Below, piece by piece: positions 39,098 through 50,580 of a stretch of 64,000 bases of DNA (positions within the stretch are counted from its first letter, which is position 1; each line of letters opens with the position of its first letter). The notes beneath the pieces are model-generated. The model was not told where the DNA came from. It did not search any database and worked only from the letters and a program-made list of their open reading frames with translations. Both the position numbers and the translations under genes were made by a program. This stretch comes from Brachycybe producta (lineage: Eukaryota > Arthropoda > Diplopoda > Playtdesmida > Andrognathidae), in the NCBI GenBank assembly GCA_036925085.1, contig JAUPFP010000134.1:124001-188000 (forward strand), written 5' to 3'.

Positions 39098-42000
39098 TTG
39101 AACTTCAACTTAATTTCAACTTCAACTTCAACTTCACTTTCAAGTTCAACTTCAAATTCAACTTCAACTTCAACTTCAAATTCAACTTCAATTTTAACTT
39201 CAATTTCAACTTCAATTTCAACTTCAATTTCAACTTCAATTTCAACTTCAATTTCAACTTCAATTTTAACTTCAATTTCAACTTCAATTTCAACTTCAAT
39301 TTCAACTTCAATTTCAACTTCAATTTCAACTTCAATTTCTACTTCAATTTCAACTTCAATTTCAACTTCAATTTCAACTTCAATTTCAACTTCAATTTCA
39401 ACTTCAATTTTAACTTCAATTTCAACTTCAATTTCAACTTCAATTTCAACTTCAATTTCAACTCCAATTTCAACTTCAATTTCAACTTCAATTTCAACTT
39501 CAATTTCAACTTCAATTTCAACTTCAATTTCAACTTCAACTTCAACTTCAATTTCAACTTCAAGTTCAATTTCAATTTCAATTTCAACTTTCAATTTCAA
39601 CTTCAATTTCAACTTCAATTTCAACTTCAAATTCAACTCCAATTTCAACTTCAATTTCAACTTCAATTTCAACTTCAATTTCAACTTCAATTTCAACTTC
39701 AATTTCAACTTCAGTTTCAACTTCAATTTCAACTTTAATTTCAACTTCAATTTCAACTTCAATTTCAACTTCAATTGCAACTTCAATTTCAACTTCAATT
39801 TCAATTTCAATTTTAACTTGAACTTCAACTTAATTTCAACTTCAACTTCAACTTCACTTTCAATTTCAACTTCAAATTCAACTTCAACTTCAACTTCAAA
39901 TTCAACTTCAATTTTAACTTCAATTTCAACTTCAATTTCAACTTCAATTTCAACTTCAATTTCAACTTCAATTTCAACTTCAATTTTAACTTCAATTTCA
40001 ACTTCAATTTCAACTTCAATTTCAACTTCAATTTCAACTCCAATTTCAACTTCAATTTCAACTTCAATTTCAATTCAACTTCAATTTCAACTTCAATTTC
40101 AACTTCAATTTCAACTTCAATTTCACTTCAATTTCAACTTTCAACTTCAATTTCAACTTCAATTTCAACTTCAATTTCAACTCCAATTTCAACTTCAATT
40201 TCAACTTCAATTTCAACTTCAATTTCAACTTCAATTTCAACTTCAATTTCAACTTCAATTTTAACTTCAATTTCAACTTCAATTTCAACTTCAATTTCAA
40301 CTTCAATTTCAACTCCAATTCAACTTCAATTTCAACTTCAATTTCAACTTCAATTTCAACTTCAATTTCAACTTCAATTTCAACTTCAACTTCAACTTCA
40401 ATTTCAACTTCAAGTTCAATTTCAATTTCAATTTCAACTTTCAATTTCAACTTCAATTTCAACTTCAATTTCAACTTCAATTTCAACTTCAAATTCAACT
40501 CCAATTTCAACTTCAATTTCAACTTCAATTTCAACTTCAATTTCAACTTCAATTTCAACTTCAATTTCAACTTCAATTTCAACTTCAGTTTCAACTTCAA
40601 TTTCAACTTTAATTTCAACTTCAATTTCAACTTCAATTTCAACTTCAATTGCAACTTCAATTTCAACTTCAATTTCAATTTCAATTTTAACTTGAACTTC
40701 AACTTAATTTCAACTTCAACTTCAACTTCACTTTCAAGTTCAACTTCAAATTCAACTTCAACTTCAACTTCAAATTCAACTTCAATTTTAACTTCAATTT
40801 CAACTTCAATTTCAACTTCAATTTCAACTTCAATTTCAACTTCATTTTAACTTCAATTTCAACTTCAATTTCAACTCCAATTTCAACTTCAATTTCAACT
40901 TCAATTTCAACTTCAATTTCAACTTCAATTCAACTTCAATTTCAACTTCAATTTCAACTTCAATTTCAACTTCAATTTCAACTTCAATTTCAACTTCAAT
41001 TTCAACTTCAATTTCAACTTCAGTTTCAATTTCAATTTTAACTTGAATTTCAACTTCAATTTCAACTTCAATTACAACTTCAACTTCAATATTCAAACTT
41101 AACTTGAACTTCAACTTAAATTCAACTTCAACTTCAACTTCAATTTCAACTTCAAGTTCAATTTCAATTTCAATTTCAACTTCCAATTTCAACTTCAATT
41201 TCAACTTCAATTTCAACTCCAATTTCAACTTCAATTTCAACTTCAATTTCAACTTCAATTTCAACTTCAATTTCAAATTCAGTTTCAACTTCAATTTCAA
41301 CTTTAATTTCAACTTCAATTTCAACTTCAATTTCAACTTCAATTGCAACTTCAATTTCAACTTCAATTTCAACTTCAATTTCAACTTCAATTTCAACTTC
41401 AATTTCAACTTCAATTTCAACTTCACTTTCAACTTCAATTCAACTTCAATTTCAACTTCAATTTCAACTTCAATTTAACTTCAATTTCAACTTCAATTTC
41501 AACTTCAATTTCAACTTCAATTTCAATGTCAATTTCAACTTCAATTTCAACTTCAATTTCAACTTCAATTTTAACTTCAATTTCAACTTCAATTTCAACT
41601 TCAAATTCAACTTCAATTTCAACTTCAATTTCAACTTCAATTTTAACTTCAATTTCAACTTCAATTTCAACTTCAATTTCAACTTCAATTTCAATGTCAA
41701 TTTCAACTTCAATTTCAACTTCAATTTCAACTTCAATTTCAACTTCAATTTCAACTTCAATTTCAACTTCAATTTCAACTTCAATTTCTACTTCAATTTC
41801 AACTTCAATTTCAACTTCAATTTCAACTTCAATTTCAACTTCAATTTCAACTTCAATTTTAACTTCAATTTCAACTTCAATTTCAACTTCAATTTCAACT
41901 TCAATTTCACCTCCAATTTCAACTTCAATTTCAACTTCAATTTCAACTTCAATTTCAACTTCAATTTCAACTTCAATTTCAACTTCAACTTCAACTTCAA

Positions 42001-43334
42001 TTTCAACTTCAAGTTCAATTTCAATTTCAATTTCAACTTTCAATTTCAACTTCAATTTCAACTTCAATTTCAACTTCAAATTCAACTCCAATTTCAACTT
42101 CAATTTCAACTTCAATTTCAACTTCAATTTCAACTTCAATTTCAACTTCAATTTCAACTTCAGTTTCAACTTCAATTTCAACTTTAATTTCAACTTCAAT
42201 TTCAACTTCAATTTCAACTTCAATTTCAACTTCAATTTCAACTTCAATTTCAACTCCAATTTCAACTTCAATTTCAACTTCAATTTCAACTTCAATTTCA
42301 ACTTCAATTTCAACTTCAATTTCAACTTCAATTTTAACTTCAATTTCAACTTCAATTTCAACTTCAATTTCAACTTCAATTTCAACTCCAATTTCAACTT
42401 CAATTTCAACTTCAATTTCAACTTCAATTTCAACTTCAATTTCAATTTCAATTTTAACTTGAACTTCAACTTAATTTCAACTTCAACTTCAACTTCACTT
42501 TCAATTTCAACTTCAAATTCAACTTCAACTTCAACTTCAAATTCAACTTCAATTTTAACTTCAATTTCAACTTCAATTTCAACTTCAATTTCAACTTCAA
42601 TTTCAACTTCAATTTCAACTTCAATTTTAACTTCAATTTCAACTTCAATTTCAACTTCAATTTCAACTTCAATTTCAACTCCAATTTCAACTTCAATTTC
42701 AACTTCAATTTCAACTTCAATTTCAACTTCAATTTCAACTTCAATTTCAACTTCAATTTCAACTTCAATTTCAACTTCAATTTCAACTTCAATTTCAACT
42801 TCAATTTCAACTTCAATTTCAACTCCAATTTCAACTTCAATTTCAACTTCAATTTCAACTTCAATTTCAACTTCAATTTCAACTTCAATTTCAACTTCAA
42901 TTTTAACTTCAATTTCAACTTCAATTTCAACTTCAATTTCAACTTCAATTTCAACTCCAATTTCAACTTCAATTTCAACTTCAATTTCAACTTCAATTTC
43001 AACTTCAATTTCAACTTCAATTTCAACTTCAACTTCAACTTCAATTTCAACTTCAAGTTCAATTTCAATTTCAATTTCAACTTTCAATTTCAACTTCAAT
43101 TTCAACTTCAATTTCAACTTCAATTTCAACTTCAAATTCAACTCCAATTTCAACTTCAATTTCAACTTCAATTTCAACTTCAATTTCAACTTCAATTTCA
43201 ACTTCAATTTCAACTTCAGTTTCAACTTCAATTTCAACTTTAATTTCAACTTCAATTTCAACTTCAATTTCAACTTCAATTTCAACTTCAATTGCAACTT
43301 CAATTTCAACTTCAATTTCAATTTCAATTTTAAC
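39098..43334 (+). repeat. 4.24-kb higher-order unit, copy 1 (4,237 bp)
   Basis: Four L1 subunits lie at 39,098, 39,818, 40,692 and 42,459, with intervals of 720, 874, 1,767 and 876 bp. Copy 2 has 720, 876, 1,771 and 876. The six-base deficit is fully explained by single-base indels in the 40,074-41,476 patch; no 12-mer gain or loss separates the two copies. L1 alleles alternate between CTTTCAAGTTC and CTTTCAATTTC. A private CACCTCC variant near 41,909 recurs in an equivalent segment near 46,152. Confidence 0.9.
40074..41476 (+). other. Patch with a cluster of single-base indels
   Basis: Compared with the equivalent segment of the next 4.24-kb unit, seven single-base losses (near 40,075, 40,125, 40,320, 40,844, 40,929, 41,439 and 41,474) and one single-base gain (near 40,140) fall within 1.4 kb. 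All lie in runs of two to four A or T. I found no other copy-specific single-base indel in the remaining 62.6 kb, where lengths otherwise differ by whole 12-mers or by shared landmark shifts. A local drop in consensus accuracy is the simplest reading; genuine local decay is the alternative. Confidence 0.8.
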
Positions 43335-46300
43335 TTGAACTTCAACTTAATTTCAACTTCAACTTCAACTTCACTTTCAAGTTCAACTTCAAATTCAACT
43401 TCAACTTCAACTTCAAATTCAACTTCAATTTTAACTTCAATTTCAACTTCAATTTCAACTTCAATTTCAACTTCAATTTCAACTTCAATTTCAACTTCAA
43501 TTTTAACTTCAATTTCAACTTCAATTTCAACTTCAATTTCAACTTCAATTTCAACTTCAATTTCAACTTCAATTTCTACTTCAATTTCAACTTCAATTTC
43601 AACTTCAATTTCAACTTCAATTTCAACTTCAATTTCAACTTCAATTTTAACTTCAATTTCAACTTCAATTTCAACTTCAATTTCAACTTCAATTTCAACT
43701 CCAATTTCAACTTCAATTTCAACTTCAATTTCAACTTCAATTTCAACTTCAATTTCAACTTCAATTTCAACTTCAACTTCAACTTCAATTTCAACTTCAA
43801 GTTCAATTTCAATTTCAATTTCAACTTTCAATTTCAACTTCAATTTCAACTTCAATTTCAACTTCAAATTCAACTCCAATTTCAACTTCAATTTCAACTT
43901 CAATTTCAACTTCAATTTCAACTTCAATTTCAACTTCAATTTCAACTTCAGTTTCAACTTCAATTTCAACTTTAATTTCAACTTCAATTTCAACTTCAAT
44001 TTCAACTTCAATTGCAACTTCAATTTCAACTTCAATTTCAATTTCAATTTTAACTTGAACTTCAACTTAATTTCAACTTCAACTTCAACTTCACTTTCAA
44101 TTTCAACTTCAAATTCAACTTCAACTTCAACTTCAAATTCAACTTCAATTTTAACTTCAATTTCAACTTCAATTTCAACTTCAATTTCAACTTCAATTTC
44201 AACTTCAATTTCAACTTCAATTTTAACTTCAATTTCAACTTCAATTTCAACTTCAATTTCAACTTCAATTTCAACTCCAATTTCAACTTCAATTTCAACT
44301 TCAATTTCAACTTCAATTTCAACTTCAATTTCAACTTCAATTTCAACTTCAATTTCAACTTCAATTTCAACTTCAATTTCAACTTCAATTTCAACTTCAA
44401 TTTCAACTTCAATTTCAACTCCAATTTCAACTTCAATTTCAACTTCAATTTCAACTTCAATTTCAACTTCAATTTCAACTTCAATTTCAACTTCAATTTT
44501 AACTTCAATTTCAACTTCAATTTCAACTTCAATTTCAACTTCAATTTCAACTCCAATTTCAACTTCAATTTCAACTTCAATTTCAACTTCAATTTCAACT
44601 TCAATTTCAACTTCAATTTCAACTTCAACTTCAACTTCAATTTCAACTTCAAGTTCAATTTCAATTTCAATTTCAACTTTCAATTTCAACTTCAATTTCA
44701 ACTTCAATTTCAACTTCAATTTCAACTTCAAATTCAACTCCAATTTCAACTTCAATTTCAACTTCAATTTCAACTTCAATTTCAACTTCAATTTCAACTT
44801 CAATTTCAACTTCAATTTCAACTTCAGTTTCAACTTCAATTTCAACTTTAATTTCAACTTCAATTTCAACTTCAATTTCAACTTCAATTGCAACTTCAAT
44901 TTCAACTTCAATTTCAATTTCAATTTTAACTTGAACTTCAACTTAATTTCAACTTCAACTTCAACTTCACTTTCAAGTTCAACTTCAAATTCAACTTCAA
45001 CTTCAACTTCAAATTCAACTTCAATTTTAACTTCAATTTCAACTTCAATTTCAACTTCAATTTCAACTTCAATTTCAACTTCAATTTTAACTTCAATTTC
45101 AACTTCAATTTCAACTCCAATTTCAACTTCAATTTCAACTTCAATTTCAACTTCAATTTCAACTTCAATTTCAACTTCAATTTCAACTTCAATTTCAACT
45201 TCAATTTCAACTTCAATTTCAACTTCAATTTCAACTTCAATTTCAACTTCAATTTCAACTTCAGTTTCAATTTCAATTTTAACTTGAATTTCAACTTCAA
45301 TTTCAACTTCAATTACAACTTCAACTTCAATATTCAAACTTAACTTGAACTTCAACTTAAATTCAACTTCAACTTCAACTTCAATTTCAACTTCAAGTTC
45401 AATTTCAATTTCAATTTCAACTTCCAATTTCAACTTCAATTTCAACTTCAATTTCAACTCCAATTTCAACTTCAATTTCAACTTCAATTTCAACTTCAAT
45501 TTCAACTTCAATTTCAAATTCAGTTTCAACTTCAATTTCAACTTTAATTTCAACTTCAATTTCAACTTCAATTTCAACTTCAATTGCAACTTCAATTTCA
45601 ACTTCAATTTCAACTTCAATTTCAACTTCAATTTCAACTTCAATTTCAACTTCAATTTCAACTTCACTTTCAACTTCAAATTCAACTTCAATTTCAACTT
45701 CAATTTCAACTTCAATTTTAACTTCAATTTCAACTTCAATTTCAACTTCAATTTCAACTTCAATTTCAATGTCAATTTCAACTTCAATTTCAACTTCAAT
45801 TTCAACTTCAATTTTAACTTCAATTTCAACTTCAATTTCAACTTCAAATTCAACTTCAATTTCAACTTCAATTTCAACTTCAATTTTAACTTCAATTTCA
45901 ACTTCAATTTCAACTTCAATTTCAACTTCAATTTCAATGTCAATTTCAACTTCAATTTCAACTTCAATTTCAACTTCAATTTCAACTTCAATTTCAACTT
46001 CAATTTCAACTTCAATTTCAACTTCAATTTCTACTTCAATTTCAACTTCAATTTCAACTTCAATTTCAACTTCAATTTCAACTTCAATTTCAACTTCAAT
46101 TTTAACTTCAATTTCAACTTCAATTTCAACTTCAATTTCAACTTCAATTTCACCTCCAATTTCAACTTCAATTTCAACTTCAATTTCAACTTCAATTTCA
46201 ACTTCAATTTCAACTTCAATTTCAACTTCAACTTCAACTTCAATTTCAACTTCAAGTTCAATTTCAATTTCAATTTCAACTTTCAATTTCAACTTCAATT

Positions 46301-47577
46301 TCAACTTCAATTTCAACTTCAAATTCAACTCCAATTTCAACTTCAATTTCAACTTCAATTTCAACTTCAATTTCAACTTCAATTTCAACTTCAATTTCAA
46401 CTTCAGTTTCAACTTCAATTTCAACTTTAATTTCAACTTCAATTTCAACTTCAATTTCAACTTCAATTTCAACTTCAATTTCAACTTCAATTTCAACTCC
46501 AATTTCAACTTCAATTTCAACTTCAATTTCAACTTCAATTTCAACTTCAATTTCAACTTCAATTTCAACTTCAATTTTAACTTCAATTTCAACTTCAATT
46601 TCAACTTCAATTTCAACTTCAATTTCAACTCCAATTTCAACTTCAATTTCAACTTCAATTTCAACTTCAATTTCAACTTCAATTTCAATTTCAATTTTAA
46701 CTTGAACTTCAACTTAATTTCAACTTCAACTTCAACTTCACTTTCAATTTCAACTTCAAATTCAACTTCAACTTCAACTTCAAATTCAACTTCAATTTTA
46801 ACTTCAATTTCAACTTCAATTTCAACTTCAATTTCAACTTCAATTTCAACTTCAATTTCAACTTCAATTTTAACTTCAATTTCAACTTCAATTTCAACTT
46901 CAATTTCAACTTCAATTTCAACTCCAATTTCAACTTCAATTTCAACTTCAATTTCAACTTCAATTTCAACTTCAATTTCAACTTCAATTTCAACTTCAAT
47001 TTCAACTTCAATTTCAACTTCAATTTCAACTTCAATTTCAACTTCAATTTCAACTTCAATTTCAACTCCAATTTCAACTTCAATTTCAACTTCAATTTCA
47101 ACTTCAATTTCAACTTCAATTTCAACTTCAATTTCAACTTCAATTTTAACTTCAATTTCAACTTCAATTTCAACTTCAATTTCAACTTCAATTTCAACTC
47201 CAATTTCAACTTCAATTTCAACTTCAATTTCAACTTCAATTTCAACTTCAATTTCAACTTCAATTTCAACTTCAACTTCAACTTCAATTTCAACTTCAAG
47301 TTCAATTTCAATTTCAATTTCAACTTTCAATTTCAACTTCAATTTCAACTTCAATTTCAACTTCAATTTCAACTTCAAATTCAACTCCAATTTCAACTTC
47401 AATTTCAACTTCAATTTCAACTTCAATTTCAACTTCAATTTCAACTTCAATTTCAACTTCAATTTCAACTTCAGTTTCAACTTCAATTTCAACTTTAATT
47501 TCAACTTCAATTTCAACTTCAATTTCAACTTCAATTGCAACTTCAATTTCAACTTCAATTTCAATTTCAATTTTAAC
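43335..47577 (+). repeat. 4.24-kb higher-order unit, copy 2 (4,243 bp)
   Basis: L1 sites at 43,335, 44,055, 44,931 and 46,702 repeat the order, intervals and alternating alleles of copy 1. The CAATGTCAATTTC variants near 41,526 and 41,695 recur near 45,769 and 45,938. The next L1 at 47,578 begins not a third full copy but a segment resembling 44,931 onward (offset 2,647 to 2,659 bp). Confidence 0.9.
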
Positions 47578-49214
47578 TTGAACTTCAACTTAATTTCAAC
47601 TTCAACTTCAACTTCACTTTCAAGTTCAACTTCAAATTCAACTTCAACTTCAACTTCAAATTCAACTTCAATTTTAACTTCAATTTCAACTTCAATTTCA
47701 ACTTCAATTTCAACTTCAATTTCAACTTCAATTTTAACTTCAATTTCAACTTCAATTTCAACTTCAATTTCAACTTCAATTTCAACTCCAATTTCAACTT
47801 TAATTTCAACTTCAATTTCAACTTCAATTTCAACTTCAATTTCAACTTCAATTTCAACTTCAATTTCAACTTCAATTTCAACTTCAATTTCAACTTCAAT
47901 TTCAACTTCAATTTCAACTTCAGTTTCAATTTCAATTTTAACTTGAATTTCAACTTCAATTTCAACTTCAATTACAACTTCAACTTCAATATTCAAACTT
48001 AACTTGAACTTCAACTTAAATTCAACTTCAACTTCAACTTCAATTTCAACTTCAAGTTCAATTTCAATTTCAATTTCAACTTCCAATTTCAACTTCAATT
48101 TCAACTTCAATTTCAACTCCAATTTCAACTTCAATTTCAACTTCAATTTCAACTTCAATTTCAACTTCAATTTCAAATTCAGTTTCAACTTCAATTTCAA
48201 CTTTAATTTCAACTTCAATTTCAACTTCAATTTCAACTTCAATTGCAACTTCAATTTCAACTTCAATTTCAACTTCAATTTCAACTTCAATTTCAACTTC
48301 AATTTCAACTTCAATTTCAACTTCACTTTCAACTTCAAATTCAACTTCAATTTCAACTTCAATTTTAACTTCAATTTCAATTTCAATTTCAACTTCAATT
48401 TCAACTTCAATTTCAACTTCAATTTCAACTTCAATTTCAACTTCAATTTCAACTTCAATTTCAACTTCAATTTCAACTTCAATTTCAACTTCAATTTCAA
48501 CTTCAATTTCAACTTCAATTTCAACTTCAATTTCAACTTCAATTTCAACTTCAAATTCAACTTCAATTTCAACTTCAATTTCAACTTCAAATTCAACTTC
48601 AATTTCAACTTCAATTTCAACTTCAATTTTAACTTCAATTTCAACTTCAATTTCAACTTCAATTTCAACTTCAATTTCAATGTCAATTTCAACTTCAATT
48701 TCAACTTCAATTTCAACTTCAATTTCAACTTCAATTTCAACTTCAATTTCAACTTCAATTTCAACTTCAATTTCAACTTCAATTTCAACTTTAATTTCAA
48801 CTTCAATTTCAACTTCAATTTCAACTTCAATTGCAACTTCAATTTCAACTTCAATTTCAACTTCAATTTCAACTTCAATTTCAACTTCAATTTCAACTTC
48901 AATTTCAACTTCAAATTCAACTTCAATTTCAACTTCAATTTCAACTTCAAATTCAACTTCAATTTCAACTTCAATTTCAACTTCAATTTTAACTTCAATT
49001 TCAACTTCAATTTCAACTTCAATTTCAACTTCAATTTCAATGTCAATTTCAACTTCAATTTCAACTTCAATTTCAACTTCAATTTCAACTTCAATTTCAA
49101 CTTCAATTTCAACTTCAATTTCAACTTCAATTTCAACTTCAATTTCTACTTCAATTTCAACTTCAATTTCAACTTCAATTTCAACTTCAATTTCAACTTC
49201 AATTTCAACTTCAA
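47578..49214 (+). repeat. Mixed module with H block and CTTCCAATTT variant
   Basis: From L1 at 47,578 through the H block near 47,971, the segment follows 44,931-45,720. It then continues as long 12-mer runs with paired CAAATTC units near 48,553 and 48,589, repeated near 48,913 and 48,949 (a 360-bp, 30-unit tandem duplication). Each pair is followed by CAATGTCAATTTC (near 48,680 and 49,040). The end part resembles 61,841-62,690. Confidence 0.72.
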
Positions 49215-49432
49215 TTTTAATTTCAAATTCAACTTAAACTTCAATTTCAAACTTAACTTCAACTTCAACTTAACTTCAACTTTAACTTCAACTTCACTTT
49301 CAAATTCAACTTCAAATTCATCTTCAACTTAACTTCAACTTCAACTTCAACTTCACTTTCAAGTTCATCTTCAAATTCATCTTCAACTTTAACTTCAATT
49401 AAACTTAAACTTCAATTTTAACTTAAATTTCA
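49215..49432 (+). repeat. C block (copy 2)
   Basis: It has the same order as the block at 19,630, including the two CAAATTCATCTTC variants and CTTCAATTAAACTTAAAC. It differs from the other copies by TTCATCTTC in place of TTCAACTTC near 49,366 and by CTTAAATTTC near 49,422. The E block lies about 70 bp upstream. The same region recurs 5,875 bp downstream (about 55,020). Confidence 0.8.
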
Positions 49433-50545
49433 ACTTCAATTTCAACTTCAATTTCAACTTCAATTTCAACTTCAAGTTCAATTTCAATTTCAATTTCAAC
49501 TTTCAATTTCAACTTCAATTTCAACTTCAATTTCAACTTCAATTTCATCTCCAATTTCAACTTCAATTTCAACTTCAATTTCAACTTCAATTTCAACTTC
49601 AGTTTCAACTACAATTTCAACTTTAATTTCAACTTCAAATTCAACTTTGATTTCATCTTCAATTTCAACTTCAACTTCAACTTCAATTTCAATTTCAATT
49701 TTAACTTGAACTTCAACTTAACTTCAACTTCAACTTCAACTTCACTTTCAAGTTCAACTTCAAATTCAACTTCATCTTCAACTTCAAATTCAACTTCAAT
49801 TTTAACTTCAATTTCAACTTCAATTTCAACTTCAATTTCAACTTCAATTTCAACTTCAATTTTAACTTCAATTTCAACTTCAATTTCAACTTCAATTTCA
49901 ACTTTAATTTCAACTCCAATTTCAACTTCAATTTCAACTTCAATTTCAACTTCAATTTCAACTTCAATTTTAACTTCAATTTCAACTTCAATTTCAACTT
50001 CAATTTCAACTTCAACTTCAACTTCAAATTCAACTTCAATTTTAACTTCAATTTCAACTTCAATTTCAACTTCAATTTCAACTTCAATTTCAACTTCAAT
50101 TTTAACTTCAATTTCAACTTCAATTTCAACTTCAATTTCAACTTCAATTTCAACTCCAATTTCAACTTCAATTTCAACTTCAATTTCAACTTCAATTTCA
50201 ACTTCAATTTCAACTTCAATTTCAACTTCAATTTCAACTTCAATTTCAACTTCAATTTCAACTTCAACTTCAACTTCAATTTGAACTTCAAGTTCAATTT
50301 CAATTTCAATTTCAACTTTCAATTTCAACTTCAATTTCAACTTCAATTTCAACTTCAAATTCAACTCCAATTTCAACTTCAATTTCAACTTCAATTTCAA
50401 CTTCAATTTCAACTTCAATTTCAACTTCAGTTTCAACTTCAATTTCAACTTTAATTTCAACTTCAATTTCAACTTCAATTTCAACTTCAATTTCAACTTC
50501 AATTGCAACTTCAATTTCAACTTCAATTTCAATTTCAATTTTAAC
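49433..50545 (+). repeat. Module with the TTTGATTTCATCTTC variant and L1 at 49,706
   Basis: A pre-L1 segment with AACTACAATTT and TTTGATTTCATC (near 49,647) is specific to C-block-headed regions. It recurs near 55,520, 56,018, 63,122 and 63,620. After L1 at 49,706 the unit has the two TTTTAAC/CTCCAATTT subunits seen at 11,962 and 35,518, followed by the CAAATTCAACTCC module and L1 at 50,546 (840 bp). Confidence 0.75.
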
Positions 50546-50580
50546 TTGAACTTCAACTTAATTTCAACTTCAACTTCAAC

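Larger units (their letters stand above)
20751..39243 (+). repeat. Superrepeat copy beta
   Basis: This is the second copy of the alpha unit, beginning at the E block near 20,751 and matching alpha landmark by landmark to about 39,243. It is longer than alpha because it carries a tandem duplication of about 3.95 kb (26,685-34,588), and it lacks alpha's 1,299-bp duplication. Shared rare variants support common descent: a CG dinucleotide in AACGTCAATATTC at 13,220 (alpha) and 36,800 (beta), and an altered third arm CAACTGAAATTC near 14,001 and 37,581. Confidence 0.88.

Noticed and set aside
41526-41528. ATG in CAATGTCAATTTC variants (also near 41,695, 45,769, 45,938, 48,680, 49,040, 52,640 and 62,517) as real start codons
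   Set aside because: These are single-base variants inherited with duplicated blocks. The frames they open contain only ISTS repeats, and no ribosome-binding or promoter context is visible.
41435-46027. Very long open reading frames on both strands (KLKL/EVEI on minus, ISTS/NFNF/FQLQ on plus)
   Set aside because: They follow directly from a 12-bp repeat with five stop-free frames. They overlap on opposite strands, mostly begin at TTG, switch periodic residue pattern at phase-shift landmarks, and show no domain, signal peptide or codon bias.
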